Assembly (NCBI GenBank): GCA_022072085.1
Contig: JAJVII010000052.1
Coordinates: forward strand, 1-37,156
Direction: 5' to 3'
Origin: Phycisphaerae bacterium
GTDB lineage: Bacteria; Planctomycetota; Phycisphaerae; JAJVII01
DNA length: 37,156 nucleotides
Shown here: positions 16,899 to 24,537 of the stretch, piece by piece
Layout: each line of letters begins with the position of its first letter
Numbering within the stretch: position 1 is the first letter of the stretch
Notes under the pieces: generated by a model
What the model saw: the letters and a program-made list of their open reading frames with translations, nothing else
Told to the model about the DNA's origin: nothing
Databases searched by the model: none
Translations under genes and position numbers: made by a program

Positions 16899-17837
16899 AT
16901 GGACACCACGCGCTGGCTCAGGGGCAACACGCACACCCACTCCACGCGGAGCGACGGGGACGCGAGCGCGCGGCAGGTCGTCGAGTTCTACGCCTCCCGC
17001 GGCTACGACTTCATTGCCCTCACGGATCACAACCGCTGGCTGACGCCCGCTGAGGCCGCTCGCGTCGTCACGCCGCCGGGCTTCGTGCTCATCGGCGGCA
17101 GCGAGCTGAGCTACAAGTGCGACGGCACGGACAAACCCGTCGACGTCTGCGCCCTCGGCGGGCTCGGAGACGACCCGCCCGCCCGCCGTGTCGTCCGCGT
17201 CGGCCAATCGCCGTGGGAGACCGCCCAGGCCGCGGTGGACGCAGCCGTCGCCGCGGGCGGCCTGCCCGTCGTCAACCACCCCACCTGGCGCTGGGCGCTC
17301 TCGGGCGAGAACCTGCTCACCGTCCGCGGGCGATGGCTGCTGGAAATCTGGAACCCGTCCAGCGGCTGCAACAGCGTGCCGGTGGCCGGCGTCGAGTCGC
17401 CCGAGGACATCTGGGACCGGCTGCTCAGCAGCGGCCGCTGCGTCTGGGGTGTCGCCGCCGACGACGCCCATCGCCTGGCCCGCCCGGCCAGCCCGCCGCT
17501 GGACGCCGGCGGCGTCGCGTGGATCCGCGTCGGCGCCGAGGCCCGCACGTCCGCGGCCATCCTGGAGGCCATGTCGGCCGGGCGGTTCTATTGTTCCACC
17601 GGCGTGGAACTGGACGCCTGGTCTCCGGGCCCGGAGGAATACGGGTTGGCCGTGCGGACGGACGGCGACCGCCGATACTGCATCCGCCTGTTCGGCGCCG
17701 ACGGCGTGGAGCTGATGCGCACCAACGAGCCGCGCGTGAGCTACCGTCCAGCCGGCGACGAGATGTACATCCGAGCCCGCGTCGAAGACACGATGGGCGC
17801 CCGCTGCTGGACCCAGCCCTGGATGCTGGCCCGCTAG
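16899..17837 (+). CDS. PHP-domain metal-dependent phosphoesterase
   Basis: A 312-residue protein with the PHP metal-site motifs in order: NTHTHSTRSDGD (H12, H14, D19), ALTDHN (D43, H44), GGSELSY (Glu), VNHPTW (His) and VAADDAH (Asp, His). Such proteins hydrolyse phosphomonoesters or phosphodiesters with two or three metal ions. Residues about 210-312 form a C-terminal beta-rich region ending in ARVEDTMGARCWTQPWML, common in PHP proteins of planctomycetes. No signal peptide is seen. It starts one base after the hydrolase stop codon, so it is cotranscribed, but a link to carbohydrate breakdown is only inferred from position. Confidence 0.88.
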   Translation: MDTTRWLRGNTHTHSTRSDGDASARQVVEFYASRGYDFIALTDHNRWLTPAEAARVVTPPGFVLIGGSELSYKCDGTDKPVDVCALGGLGDDPPARRVVRVGQSPWETAQAAVDAAVAAGGLPVVNHPTWRWALSGENLLTVRGRWLLEIWNPSSGCNSVPVAGVESPEDIWDRLLSSGRCVWGVAADDAHRLARPASPPLDAGGVAWIRVGAEARTSAAILEAMSAGRFYCSTGVELDAWSPGPEEYGLAVRTDGDRRYCIRLFGADGVELMRTNEPRVSYRPAGDEMYIRARVEDTMGARCWTQPWMLAR

Positions 17838-18347
17838 GGTCCGCGCCGAGGGGCCCGGTGTGTCTTGCAGCCGGGGGGGTAAAAGGCGGAAGGGCTTCGG
17901 AGCAACGAACCCGAACGCCGACAGAATGGCTCGGGATCTCTCTTCCAGTCCCTGACCCCTTTTCCAGTCCCTTGTAGCTATCCCGGCGAGTCCGTCCTGT
18001 TCCCGCACCGGCGGACGCGGGGAGCGACCTGGGCCTCCGGAATTGCGTCCCGTGGAATCCACACTGGGCGCAGCAAATGTTTCCCGAAAGCAACAAACAA
18101 CGGTGTGAGGAGTCTTGAATGGAGGATGGAGAAATGTCTTCGTTCTCTCCGTAAATCTAATTGAAAAATACACTTAGGCGAAGTCGGTCAATTTCCAGAG
18201 TCAGGGCCAGCGAAGCTGGTACGGAAATTGCAGGTAATTGGCCCCACAGGAGGCGGTAATCACCTGGCCGGACCGGGGCCTGCGATCAGGCCTCGGGGAC
18301 GGCCATCTGGCGAATTTCGGCTCTGTCACTGAAGGAGGCATTTCAAG
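17838..18347. other. 510-bp intergenic region with leader hairpins
   Basis: No gene. A direct repeat TTCCAGTCCCT occurs at 17943 and 17962 around GACCCCTTT. Just upstream of the PEP-CTERM gene are two hairpins: CAATTTCC (18189) pairs with GGAAATTG (18223-18230) and encloses CCAGC-GAA-GCTGG; CAGGTAATT (18231) pairs, with one mismatch, with AATCACCTG ending near 18266. A strong GAAGGAGG precedes the gene start. Confidence 0.5.
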
Positions 18348-19676
18348 ATGCGATGCACCTTGCCGATCATGCTGGGCGTTGTTCTCCTTCTGACAACGGT
18401 CCCCACGGGGGCGGCGACGTATGACTACTACGTGAAGTACAGCGGAGGCAGCGATGCCAACGCCGGCACCTCCTGGGGCGGTGCGTACGCGACAATTCAG
18501 AAAGCCTGGAACCAGATTGACACGATCATGACAGCGGCCCCTGGCGGGACCACCACGTTCAATGTCCATCTGGAGCAGACCACGGGCGTCCAGGCGATGG
18601 CCGGCGCCGACAGCGGCAACGACTGGTGGGGCTATGGCGCCAAAGGCGCCGCCGACATTCGCCTGATGGGCGGATATGATCCTTCCACCGACGCCCTTAT
18701 CGGGGTCACCAACGTGACCAATGCCTCGGGTAATGCAATCCGCGTCGACACCTACGACGTTCACGACCAGAATGTCTACCTGACATTCTCGGACATGGTC
18801 GTCCACGGTTCGACCTCGGCCGTCGCAGTCACCGGCGCCCCGGCTCCGACGATCACCGGGCTGCGGACCACCTTCATCAGCGACAGCAGCACCAGCCCCG
18901 TGGTTTCCGGAACCACGACAAACGGCAGCGGGCTGGCCCAGTTGACGCTGGACCGGTCGGTGGTCCAGGGCGGAAACATAGGAATCAGCCTGAGCAGTGG
19001 CAGTTTCCGCAGCGCCATTGTGACCATGACCAATTCCGTGGTGACCGGCCAGAGCGGCACAGGCGCCATCGGCATCTACCTCGGCACTGGCGAGAATACC
19101 ATCGGGAACCCCACCGTGACGGTCCTGCACCTGTTGAACTCGACGATCTCCAACGTCGGCGCCGGAGGCGGCACCGGCGTCCAGGTTAATTTCTCGGGCT
19201 ATGACTACAACTTGCACATCAATGCAAGCCTGGACTACGTCCTGTTTGACAACGTGGGGACCGCCATTGAATTCCTCGAAAACAGCAAGGATCAGAACCT
19301 CAACCTGGCCGGCAGCGTGAACGCCTTCTACGACTACGCCACGCTGACCTCGCAGACAAATCCGGACGGAGACGGCATCGGTGTCATCGTGAACAATCTT
19401 GTCGGCAGCCTGACCGCGCCGGCCGGCAGCGCGATGCTGGACGCCGACGGTTATCACCTGCTCGCCGGCTCGCCTGTCATCGACGCCTACACGCTCTCCG
19501 GCGGGGACCCGACCGTCGACATTGACGGCGACGCCCGGCCGCTGGGTGCTGCCGGGGACATCGGGGCCGACGAGGTGTTGCCCGTCCCCGAGCCGGCCAC
19601 GCTGGGGCTGCTGGGCCTCGGCGGGCTGAGCCTGTTGGGCGCGAGCCATCGCAGGCGCAGCCGGACCGGGCTGTAG
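18348..19676 (+). CDS. PEP-CTERM protein with beta-helix-like body
   Basis: A 442-residue exported protein. A signal peptide (MRCTLPIMLGVVLLLTTVPTGAA) is followed by YYVKYSGGSDANAGTSWGGAYATIQKAW, the opening typical of right-handed beta-helix surface proteins, and by many Thr/Ser/Gly-rich strands. Near the end, GYHLLAGSPVIDAYT and DIDGDARPLGAAGDIGADE match the closing turn of such choice-of-anchor proteins. The tail from V413 has VPEPATLGLLGLGGLSLLG and then basic residues, the PEP-CTERM signal recognised by exosortase, which is not in this window. GAAGGAGG lies 9 nt upstream of the ATG. Its last about 90 coding bases and terminator are shared with the gene at 21371. Confidence 0.88.
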   Translation: MRCTLPIMLGVVLLLTTVPTGAATYDYYVKYSGGSDANAGTSWGGAYATIQKAWNQIDTIMTAAPGGTTTFNVHLEQTTGVQAMAGADSGNDWWGYGAKGAADIRLMGGYDPSTDALIGVTNVTNASGNAIRVDTYDVHDQNVYLTFSDMVVHGSTSAVAVTGAPAPTITGLRTTFISDSSTSPVVSGTTTNGSGLAQLTLDRSVVQGGNIGISLSSGSFRSAIVTMTNSVVTGQSGTGAIGIYLGTGENTIGNPTVTVLHLLNSTISNVGAGGGTGVQVNFSGYDYNLHINASLDYVLFDNVGTAIEFLENSKDQNLNLAGSVNAFYDYATLTSQTNPDGDGIGVIVNNLVGSLTAPAGSAMLDADGYHLLAGSPVIDAYTLSGGDPTVDIDGDARPLGAAGDIGADEVLPVPEPATLGLLGLGGLSLLGASHRRRSRTGL

Positions 19677-19756
19677 TCCCGCCTCCAACACACCGTTTAC
19701 ATTCGGGCCCGGCCGAGGAGGCCGGGCCCGCTTCTTGCGCCTGCCTGAGCAAGAGA
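19584..19756 (+). repeat. PEP-CTERM 3' cassette, copy 1
   Basis: This 173-bp block covers the sorting tag (VPEP onward), stop codon, 3' UTR and terminator. It aligns without gaps to 22115..22287 with 11 differences (about 94% identity). Sequence upstream of the block is not detectably similar between the two genes. Confidence 0.85.
19704..19734 (+). terminator. Intrinsic terminator after PEP-CTERM gene 1
   Basis: An 11-bp perfect stem CGGGCCCGGCC / GGCCGGGCCCG with a GAGGA loop, then CTTCTT. Confidence 0.8.
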
Positions 19757-19951
19757 AGACAGAGCACGCCCCGTCTCCTTGCGTCTGGACGGGCTTGACA
19801 CGCATCCAGGACAACGGCGGACATTGCCGCGCGGGGTGGTATATTACCCGATGAACCGGGCGTCGTCGCGGACGTGGCGAGACGCGGGCCGCCCAAGGCG
19901 GCCGCGGCTGAAAGAAGAACAGATCGTGCCCACTTTCTCCGGTCTTGACCG

Positions 19952-21043
19952 ATGGCAGATCGTGCTCCAAGAGATCGCGTGAGTTCGGACCGTCTGGCCC
20001 AACTCATCCGGCATTGCTACGAGCGGAGCATTCCGGGAACCAGGCTGCCGGGGCAGGCCGCCCTGGCCCGGCACTTCAATTGCCCCGAGTCGGCCGTGCG
20101 GAGGGCCCTGGATTCGCTGGTGGAGGAGGGCCTTCTGGAGAAGCGCGAGCGAAAGGGGACGTTCCTCAGGTCCGCGCCGGCAACAAGCCATCTGAGTCAG
20201 ATTCGCGTCCTGACAGAGGAAGGGATCCCTCATGCAAGACAGCAGACGCTGCTGGCGGGCGTGGATGACGCGTGTCGAGCACACGGGGCTCGGATGGATG
20301 TGACCCTCCTGCCGTCGACATCGGTCACGTACGATGCGCTGGTCGGTCTCTCGGCCGGCAAGCCGCTGAACTGCGGATGGATCATGCTCTTTCTCGCTTC
20401 GCCGCCGGCAACTGCCGTGAGCGACCTGCTTACGCGCGCCGTCCCGTTCGTGGTGGTGGACGAAGTGCCGGGGCCTTTCCGCACGAACCTGGTCACGCGC
20501 GATGTGCAGGGCGCCTTATTCCAGACCACGCAACGTCTGATTCGGCTGGGCCACCGTCGAATCGCACTGGGTGTGATCTTTCGCCCGCTCCTGCCGATCG
20601 ACACGGAACGGATTCGCGGCTTCGAACTGGCGCACCAGCAATCGGGCCTGACCGTGGATCGGGACCTCGTGGTTCATGCAAGGGGCGTGCGACACGACTG
20701 CGCCCCGCTGATGGTGTCGCTGCTCAACCGACCCGACCGTCCGACCGCAGTCGTGGGCGTCGACCAGTACTGCGGATGCGCCGCGATCAGGGCTTGCGAC
20801 CGACTGGGTTTGCGGGTGCCGGAGGATGTCAGCGTCGGCGCCGCCGGGCTGCATCCGCACTTTGAACTGCCGGAACTGAATCGTCTCACCTGCTGGGATG
20901 AGGGCTCGCCTCGGGACATGGGGCGGATGGCGGTCAATCTGCTTCTGGGCCCGACCGACGGCGGAAGTCCCATGACCATCTGGCGGCAAGCCACGCTGAT
21001 CGACCGGGGATCGGTCGGCCGGCCTCCCGGCGAGGTCATCTAA
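19952..21043 (+). CDS. GntR-type regulator with LacI-like ligand domain
   Basis: A 363-residue regulator. Residues about 12-75 form a GntR winged helix (LPGQAALARHFNCPESAVRRALDSLVEEGLLEK, wing RKGTFL). The remainder resembles a LacI/GalR-type sensor: LLAGVDDACRAHGARMDVTLLP, RLIRLGHRRIALGVI, VVGVDQYCGCAAIRACDRLGLRVPEDVSVGAAG. The ligand is unknown, probably a sugar. The ATG at 19952 has no good ribosome site; a GTG at 19979 preceded by AAGAGA is an alternative start. The gene lies between the two PEP-CTERM genes and may control the downstream one, whose upstream region has two CACTAGTG-centred palindromes. It shares its architecture with the regulator at 3042..4238. Confidence 0.82.
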   Translation: MADRAPRDRVSSDRLAQLIRHCYERSIPGTRLPGQAALARHFNCPESAVRRALDSLVEEGLLEKRERKGTFLRSAPATSHLSQIRVLTEEGIPHARQQTLLAGVDDACRAHGARMDVTLLPSTSVTYDALVGLSAGKPLNCGWIMLFLASPPATAVSDLLTRAVPFVVVDEVPGPFRTNLVTRDVQGALFQTTQRLIRLGHRRIALGVIFRPLLPIDTERIRGFELAHQQSGLTVDRDLVVHARGVRHDCAPLMVSLLNRPDRPTAVVGVDQYCGCAAIRACDRLGLRVPEDVSVGAAGLHPHFELPELNRLTCWDEGSPRDMGRMAVNLLLGPTDGGSPMTIWRQATLIDRGSVGRPPGEVI

Positions 21044-21144
21044 GGGCTTGGCCTTCCCGCCAGGCGAGTCTGCCGGCCGTGTTGCTGGAATGCAACGCCC
21101 AAGAGACTTCTAATGGCGGGGCGCAGGTGGACTTACGACAGGCA

Positions 21145-21158
21145 TCGCACTAGTGCGA
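21145..21158. promoter_or_regulatory. Operator-like palindrome 1 (CACTAGTG centre)
   Basis: TCGCACTAGTGCGA is a perfect 14-bp palindrome in noncoding DNA about 100 bp downstream of the regulator gene and upstream of the TATAAT box. Confidence 0.5.
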
Positions 21159-21348
21159 CAATCTGCACTGCATTTTCTCCACAGGATTGCGTTGCAGCCG
21201 ATTTGCAGACCGGAACTCCGTATAATTCATAACATGTTGTGGTGCATAGTGTTAATGGCAATATTCTCGCCAGAATCACTCCCTGGTACACCATTTGCAT
21301 ATCCATTAGATCACGGGCGGCACAGTGCCGCAGGAGAAATTGGGCGAG

Positions 21349-21358
21349 CCACTAGTGG
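21349..21358. promoter_or_regulatory. Operator-like palindrome 2 (CACTAGTG centre)
   Basis: CCACTAGTGG shares the eight central bases with the upstream palindrome and lies directly before the GGAGGAAGG ribosome site of the PEP-CTERM gene. Confidence 0.45.
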
Positions 21359-21370
21359 AGGAAGGCCAAC

Positions 21371-22207
21371 GTGAACAGGTCACTCTTCGTCACGATGGGA
21401 ATGGCGACACTTGCAGTCCTGCTGTCGATCGGGGCAACCCCGTCGGTCGCGGCACTTGTCGGCCTTGACAGCAACGTGTCTGCGGATCAGACCTTTGCCG
21501 ACGGCCTGTTTGTCTACGACACCTTCAGCGCGCCGGGCAGCGCTGTGGGCTTCGCCTCCTCGACCTATGGCGGAGTGGATTGGAGTCTGGCCTCAGACCG
21601 CTACGTCGCCGGAAACGGCGGAACGGTCGTGCGGGTTCAGGGCGTCAACAAGAATCGCTATCTCCCCTCGGAAATCAACTACGACTCCGCTCCCGGGGCG
21701 AACAACACCTACTGGTCCATCGTCGTGATGGCCAACCCCACGTACGGCGGGGGAAGCAATAATGCTCAGTTCAGCTCCGAGGGCGCGTTCAGTGACGGCA
21801 CGGCCAACTGGACCAACGGCTACAAGGGCCAGGTCCCCGTTCCGGGCGTTTCCCAGGACGCCAATTACCATATGTTCGTGTCGAAGATGACGTGGACCGC
21901 TCACGACACGCGGGACATCACGGTCTGGTTCGACCCGGACCTGAGCCTGGCCGAGAATAACGCGGTCAACACGGCGAAGGTCAACGTGGACAATGTCTCC
22001 AATAGCGGCTCAAACGTTCGCCTCTATATCCTCGGTCTCGGGGCCACCGACGTGGACGCGACCTTTGACTACTTCGGCGTCTCGACCGGTTCGCCGTTCA
22101 CCGTCGCTGCCGCGGTCCCCGAGCCGGGGACGCTGGCGCTGCTGGGCCTCGGCGGGCTGAGCCTGTTGGGCGCGAGCCGTCGGAGGCGCAGCCGGGCCGG
22201 GCTGTAG
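21371..22207 (+). CDS. PEP-CTERM sorting-domain protein
   Basis: A 278-residue exported protein starting with GTG at 21371, preceded by GGAGGAAGG. A signal peptide (MNRSLFVTMGMATLAVLLSIGATPSVAA) leads into a beta-rich domain of about 200 residues that looks like a jelly-roll: FVYDTFSAPGSAVGFAS, YVAGNGGTVVRVQG, YWSIVVMANPTYGGG, ITVWFDPDL, NVRLYILGLG, ATFDYFGVS. LamG-like or DUF-type PEP-CTERM proteins show this pattern, but I cannot name the family. The tail VPEPGTLALLGLGGLSLLG plus basic residues begins at V249. Its DNA is nearly identical to the tail of the gene at 18348, while the bodies differ. Confidence 0.85.
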   Translation: MNRSLFVTMGMATLAVLLSIGATPSVAALVGLDSNVSADQTFADGLFVYDTFSAPGSAVGFASSTYGGVDWSLASDRYVAGNGGTVVRVQGVNKNRYLPSEINYDSAPGANNTYWSIVVMANPTYGGGSNNAQFSSEGAFSDGTANWTNGYKGQVPVPGVSQDANYHMFVSKMTWTAHDTRDITVWFDPDLSLAENNAVNTAKVNVDNVSNSGSNVRLYILGLGATDVDATFDYFGVSTGSPFTVAAAVPEPGTLALLGLGGLSLLGASRRRRSRAGL

Positions 22208-22287
22208 TCCCGCCTCCAACACACCGTTTACAGTCGGGCCCGGCCGAAGAGGTCGGGCCCGCTTCTTGCGCCTGTCTGAGGAAGAGA
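22115..22287 (+). repeat. PEP-CTERM 3' cassette, copy 2
   Basis: The partner of 19584..19756: same length, no gaps, 11 mismatches. Identity continues through the stop codon and the noncoding 3' UTR (CCCGCCTCCAACACACCG) into the terminator, then stops. Confidence 0.85.
22234..22265 (+). terminator. Intrinsic terminator after PEP-CTERM gene 2
   Basis: CGGGCCCGGCC pairs with GGTCGGGCCCG. One C-to-T change relative to copy 1 is tolerated as a G-U pair, so the stem is conserved. CTTCTT follows. Confidence 0.75.
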
Positions 22288-22317
22288 GCAAGAGGGGTCG
22301 CGTCATCCCTTCAGCAA

Positions 22318-23646
22318 TTACTCGGATCGGCCCGATGCCTTGCGAAGGGCCTCCAGGTACGCCGCATCGACGGTTCCTCCGAGCTGCTGGCAGGCCTTCA
22401 CGTCGGCCCAGGCCCGGTCGTAAGCCTTCTGGTAAATGAATACGATGGCCCGGCACCTGTGCCACGCCTCGTTCTTCGGGTCCAGCTCGATGGCCTTGCC
22501 GTAGTCGGCGGCGGATCGGACGAGATCCCCCTTGCGAGCGTAGGCCTGCCCGCGAGAGCCGTAGAAACCGACGTGCTTCGGTTTCAGCTCGATGGCTTTG
22601 CTGAAGTCGGCGATGGCCCGGTCCTCGTCGCCCTTCCTGTCATGGTAGACCCCGCGTTCCTGGTAGATGAACGCGTCATCCGGGCGCAGTGCGATGGCCT
22701 TGGTGGCGTCCGCGATGGCCTTGTCGAGTTGGCCGTCTCGGGCAGTCAGGCCGGCGCGGATGCGATAGCCGTCGACGGACGCGGGGTCCACTTCGATGGC
22801 CTTGTCGCAGTCGGCCAGCGCCAGAACGAGCTTGCCGAGTTGCTCGTAGACCAGGGCACGCTTGATGTAGGAGTTATCGTCCCGCGGGTCCAGTTCGATG
22901 GCCCTGGTGAAATCGGCGAGGGCCCTGACGTTGTCGCCCTTGCAGTAGTAGGCAAAGCCACGGTTGTTGTAGGTGGATGCAGTGGGTTCCCGCTCGATCA
23001 CCGTCGTCAAGTCGGCGATGGCCCGGTCGCGGTCGCTCCGGACCAGGTAGGCCATGGCACGCGCCTTATAACCGGCCAGGTCCTTCGGATCGAGTTCGAT
23101 GCCCTTGCTGTAATCGGCAATGGCCAGATCGGACTGGCCGCTGATTTGGCGGGCGCGGCCGCGGCCGAGGTAGTGCCTGGCGTTGTTCGGATCCAGTTCG
23201 ATGGCGCTGGTGTAGTCGGCCGCCGCCTCCCGGTATCGCCCCATCTGCTCGTAGGCGGTGGCCCGACTGGTGCGGGCAGCGACATTCCCGGGCTCCCGTT
23301 CGATGGCCGCGGTGAAGGCGGCGAGGGCTCTGGCGAAATCGGCCTCGGCCTGGGCACGCTTGCCCTGGCGGCGATAGGCCAGGCCCCGTTCGAGGCGGAA
23401 GCAGGGGTCATTCGGGCTCAGCTCGATGGCCCGCGTGAACTGGGCGATCGCCCCATCGTAGTCGTGCCTCCGCTCGCAGAGCAGGCCTTGTTCAAAGCAG
23501 TCCACCGCGTCCGTCCCCGGGTCGGGCTGGGAGGCCGGCCCGAAGGCATCGGCCGCCTGGCTCGCCGGCGCCTCGAACATGCCGGCGGGCGGTAGGAGCA
23601 GGGCGGTAGCCAGGATCGACAGAAGAGGGATCGACGTGCGAGACAT
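22318..23646 (-). CDS. Exported tetratricopeptide repeat protein
   Basis: A 442-residue protein with a signal peptide (MSRTSIPLLSILATALLLPP) and about ten consecutive TPR units of 34 residues from about residue 50 to 425. Units have the usual pattern, for example YDGAIAQFTRAIELSPND and YREAAADYTSAIELDPNN, with AIELDP recurring at each repeat boundary. TPR arrays are protein-binding scaffolds; the partner is unknown. The start at 23646 is chosen because a signal peptide begins there and AAGGGG lies about 5 nt upstream; the longer open frame to 23832 is low quality. It faces away from the parS region and is convergent with the PEP-CTERM gene. Confidence 0.88.
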   Translation of the reverse strand: MSRTSIPLLSILATALLLPPAGMFEAPASQAADAFGPASQPDPGTDAVDCFEQGLLCERRHDYDGAIAQFTRAIELSPNDPCFRLERGLAYRRQGKRAQAEADFARALAAFTAAIEREPGNVAARTSRATAYEQMGRYREAAADYTSAIELDPNNARHYLGRGRARQISGQSDLAIADYSKGIELDPKDLAGYKARAMAYLVRSDRDRAIADLTTVIEREPTASTYNNRGFAYYCKGDNVRALADFTRAIELDPRDDNSYIKRALVYEQLGKLVLALADCDKAIEVDPASVDGYRIRAGLTARDGQLDKAIADATKAIALRPDDAFIYQERGVYHDRKGDEDRAIADFSKAIELKPKHVGFYGSRGQAYARKGDLVRSAADYGKAIELDPKNEAWHRCRAIVFIYQKAYDRAWADVKACQQLGGTVDAAYLEALRKASGRSE

Positions 23647-24106
23647 GGGCTGCCCCTTGAGTGGACCAAGTCTGGCTGTGGCGTCAGCCACGCTACCCCT
23701 GTTGGCCGGGGCTGTCAACCGGAACGCCGGGGACGTCCAGAACTGCCCGGGGCCGCCTGCGCCGGGATCGCCTTCATCCGACTTCGCGAAGACGTTTCGC
23801 CGGGCAAGCCCCCGGCCGGTCGGCCGGGGCAACTCTCACCCCCGGCCTTTGACCGGGATCCCTCCCTTCGCGGGCGAGCGGGCAAAACGCATTTGACCCG
23901 CGCGGCGGGGGCGCGAACGCGGTTGGGGCGACGATGTCAGGGGGACCGGGGGGGGATTTCCATGCAACGCATCGCGATGGTTGGCCGACGCGGGGCGATG
24001 TTCTGTGAAATCCTGGTCGGGCGGCGACGTAAACACTGGACTTGCGCGCGAAAATCGCGCGTTCCGAAAAACGCGCTAAACATTGTCGGTACAGGCGGGC
24101 GGGGCA

Positions 24107-24122
24107 TGTTCCACGTGGAACG
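24107..24122. other. parS: parS site 1 (ParB binding)
   Basis: TGTTCCACGTGGAACG matches the near-universal parS consensus at all but the last base. Bacterial ParB loads here and organises chromosome or plasmid partitioning. Confidence 0.82.
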
Positions 24123-24177
24123 TCGGCCGAACCCGTGTGGCGGCAGCGCCAGCAGGGGTGCGCGGTCGGCCGGGCGA

Positions 24178-24193
24178 TGTTCCACGTGGAACA
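24178..24193. other. parS: parS site 2 (ParB binding)
   Basis: TGTTCCACGTGGAACA is a perfect 16-bp palindrome and an exact parS sequence, 71 bp from site 1. No parA or parB gene is present in the window. Confidence 0.88.
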
Positions 24194-24351
24194 ATCGCAT
24201 CGCGAGGCGGCGTTTGACGCGGAGCGTCCGGCCGGCCGAGAGAAGTGCGCGCGGATGCGTCAATGTTGCAGACTTTTCCGTTCCCGGATTTTTCGGGGTC
24301 GCGCGAGCGGGGCCGTCGCAACGTCCGGCAGCCCGAATCGAACCCGGAGCG

Positions 24352-24442
24352 GATGAGGGGCAGAGGTTGGACGGCGCCTTGAACTCCCTGAGAGGAATAC
24401 GCCTCCTTCCCCCCTCAACCCCTCAACCCCTTTGCCCCTCAG
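24352..24442. repeat. Octad-repeat element F
   Basis: Right arm: CCCCTCAA, CCCCTCAA, CCCCTTTG, CCCCTCAG (24411-24442). The left arm, ATGAGGGGCAGAGG, is a shorter inverted copy. The core is about 40 bp. It has the arm-core-arm design of the heptad elements but an 8-base unit. Confidence 0.6.
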
Positions 24443-24537
24443 CACCGGATACTCGGCGTTAGTCCTTGCCCCGGGGCGGGGCGGGTCTTACGATACTCGA
24501 ATTCCGCCGGGCCAGGCGCCGCGGAGGATGGGAAGGC

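Larger units (their letters stand above)
21044..21370. other. 327-bp regulatory region upstream of PEP-CTERM gene 2
   Basis: No gene. It holds a 14-bp palindrome TCGCACTAGTGCGA (21145-21158), a TATAAT near 21220, a 15-bp palindrome GCGGCAC-A-GTGCCGC (21317-21331) and a 10-bp palindrome CCACTAGTGG (21349-21358) that touches the ribosome binding site. The two CACTAGTG centres are 202-204 bp apart. Confidence 0.55.
23647..24537. other. 891-bp noncoding region with parS sites
   Basis: No gene can be supported; open frames here are spurious, and one of them translates a parS site. Contents: a 20-bp inverted repeat CCCCGGCCG-GT-CGGCCGGGG (23810-23829), two parS sites (24107 and 24178) and an octad-repeat element (24352-24442). 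The region separates the divergent TPR and signal peptidase genes. Confidence 0.7.

Noticed and set aside
19779-19982. 67-codon plus-strand frame ahead of the second GntR regulator
   Set aside because: It overlaps the regulator start in another frame, has no ribosome site and no recognisable content.
23810-23829. CCCCGGCCG-GT-CGGCCGGGG hairpin as a terminator
   Set aside because: No T-run follows on either strand and no gene ends there; GC-rich inverted repeats of this size are not rare here.
23937-24263. Minus-strand open frame with FHVEH and STWNM
   Set aside because: Those words are the translated parS palindromes; composition is arginine/proline-rich and there is no ribosome site.
24328-24350. 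GCCCGAATCGAACCCGG resembles the T arm of a tRNA on the minus strand
   Set aside because: The stem bases do not pair as a T stem, there is no CCA or acceptor partner, and no anticodon arm at the right distance.
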